From JAQUCI01 sp034932685 (GTDB lineage: Bacteria; Bacillota_I; Bacilli_A; Erysipelotrichales; Erysipelotrichaceae): 64,000 bases of DNA. Shown here piece by piece: positions 63,475 to 64,000 of this stretch. Location of the stretch: contig JAYFOM010000004.1 of NCBI GenBank assembly GCA_034932685.1, positions 32,000 to 95,999 on the forward strand. The letters are read 5' to 3'. Under the pieces are notes generated by a model. That model was not told the DNA's origin. It did no database searches and saw only the letters and a list, made by a program, of their open reading frames with translations. The position numbers and the translations under genes are program-made. Numbering within the stretch: the first letter of the stretch is position 1; each line of letters starts with the position of its first letter.

Positions 63475-63849
63475 TTATCCTCTCAATTTATCTGGAAGTT
63501 TTTTATGTAAAAATCTAATGATCTCATCATGTTGATCTTTTAATTCCCTCAAAGGAATTATCAAAGATTGATTAGTATCATATATCAACAAACAATTTTC
63601 TTTTGTAAATACGATACTATCAACATCTTCATAAGCAACCCATTTAACATAATCACCGTTATTAATTATTATATCATTTTCCTTAATTTCTACTTTAATC
63701 AAATGATAGGCAATATCTTTCTTTACAATTTCATTTAAGATTTTATTTCTAATTGTTTTCCAATACATTTTTGGTGTTACAAGCAAATCAAATATAAGCG
63801 CTAATAAAGCTATAATAATAAACACACTGATTGGTTTAAAAAATATCAT
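63475..63849 (-). pseudogene. YcxB-like protein, probably truncated at its N-terminus by the IS element
   Basis: The remaining 124 residues have one membrane segment (FIIIALLALIFDLLV) then the YcxB-like domain (KMYWKTIRNKIL, IINNGDYVKWVAYEDVDSIVF, LIIPLREL). Proteins of this type usually have about 50 more residues including another span before this point. The ATG at 63849 has no clear ribosome site, the frame is open upstream (hydrophobic codons) up to the IS boundary at 63861, and it stops soon inside the IS. A truncated gene is the simplest reading; a short intact version is possible. Confidence 0.55.
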
Positions 63850-63860
63850 TAATAAAATGA

Positions 63861-64000
63861 GGCTCTAAGTCAAATGTTGGGGTAAACCAATAAGAATGGA
63901 GTAAACAAGAGTATTTTGGGAAACCGGAATACTTTTTAAGTTAAGCAAAGTTGATCAAGATACGAGTACGAAAACGATCGAAGTTTCTAAAGCCAAAGGC
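63861..64000 (-). mobile_element. Right end of an ISL3-like insertion sequence (partial)
   Basis: The end begins GGCTCTAAGTCAAATGTTGG, like ISL3-family terminal inverted repeats. The rest of the element continues beyond the window. It lies 11 bp upstream of the truncated YcxB-like gene. Confidence 0.68.
63941..64000 (-). CDS. Transposase C-terminus, ISL3-like (partial)
   Basis: The minus strand from the window edge translates to AFGFRNFDRFRTRILINFA then stop. The GFRNF..FRxRI motif is characteristic of the C-terminal end of ISL3-family transposases. Only 19 residues are within the window. Confidence 0.72.
   Translation of the reverse strand, partial: AFGFRNFDRFRTRILINFA

Noticed and set aside
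1..64000. Use of UGA as tryptophan (Mollicutes code)
   Set aside because: Proteins such as FeoB, PolA and the YwaF-like protein use TGG for Trp, run full length, and some genes end at TGA at the expected C-terminus.
1..64000. tRNA genes, rRNA genes or CRISPR arrays
   Set aside because: No cloverleaf-type TTCGAAT block with matching stems and no regularly spaced direct repeats were seen.

Overview
The window reads as a chromosomal segment of a low-G+C Gram-positive bacterium (Bacillota), roughly one-third G+C by eye. Typical markers are DnaB/DnaI primosome genes next to polA-mutM-coaE, Spx, two T-box leaders, a PASTA-type PrkC/PrpC pair, RqcH, YitT and a ComK-like protein. Genes run full length with TGG tryptophan codons and end at TAA, TAG or TGA, so the standard code applies, not the UGA=Trp code of most Mollicutes. 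The reduced gene order, such as ftsA-ftsZ without the rest of the division cluster, suggests an Erysipelotrichia, Haloplasma or Izemoplasma-like lineage. That placement is inference.

Layout: 1-6.1 kb, replication and repair operon polA-mutM-coaE-dnaB-dnaI on the minus strand. 6.2-9.5 kb, a ZnuA-like lipoprotein without its metal histidines, mreC-mreD, radC and a 41-aa small ORF. 9.5-12.5 kb, HAD phosphatase, GtrB-like glycosyltransferase, and a three-gene SHOCT-like/DUF2089 operon with a consensus promoter. 12.5-18.1 kb, ftsZ, ftsA, spx, an amino-acid permease and T-box-controlled trpS. 18.1-20.7 kb, yitT, a ComK-like gene, a RidA protein with a cysteine-repeat tail and rpmB. 20.7-29.7 kb, the operon gmk-priA-rsmB-rlmN-prpC-prkC-rsgA-rpe. 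29.8-32.2 kb, rqcH and a metallo-beta-lactamase-fold gene on the plus strand.

32.2-35.8 kb holds a Thr T-box followed by thrS (without TGS domain), a binding lipoprotein and an ABC permease. 35.8-43.3 kb has a YwaF-like membrane protein, an ABC exporter pair behind a probable attenuator leader, a Gx transporter, glpK and arginase. 43.3-49.6 kb has formamidase, OsmC, ASCH, an ABC-2 exporter, a phosphodiesterase and a lipoprotein. 49.9-52.4 kb is the feoA-feoB-feoB-associated peptide operon with a clear promoter and operator. 52.4-57.9 kb has an MFS transporter and a MarR-controlled ABC exporter pair. 57.9-63.5 kb has a HAD phosphatase and a sulfated or amino-sugar locus: NanE, DUF3604/PHP protein, Cys-type sulfatase and its maturase. 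The window ends in the 3' end of an ISL3-like insertion sequence that seems to have cut off the start of a YcxB-like gene.

The most unusual observations are the RidA with three CxxGCCx(1-2)C repeats, the histidine-less ZnuA homologue, the T-box-thrS-transporter operon, the leader with mutually exclusive hairpins before the ABC pair, the domain-shuffled DUF2089 operon, several small ORFs, and strong enrichment of the palindrome TTGATCAA across the window. No tRNA, rRNA or CRISPR array was seen.
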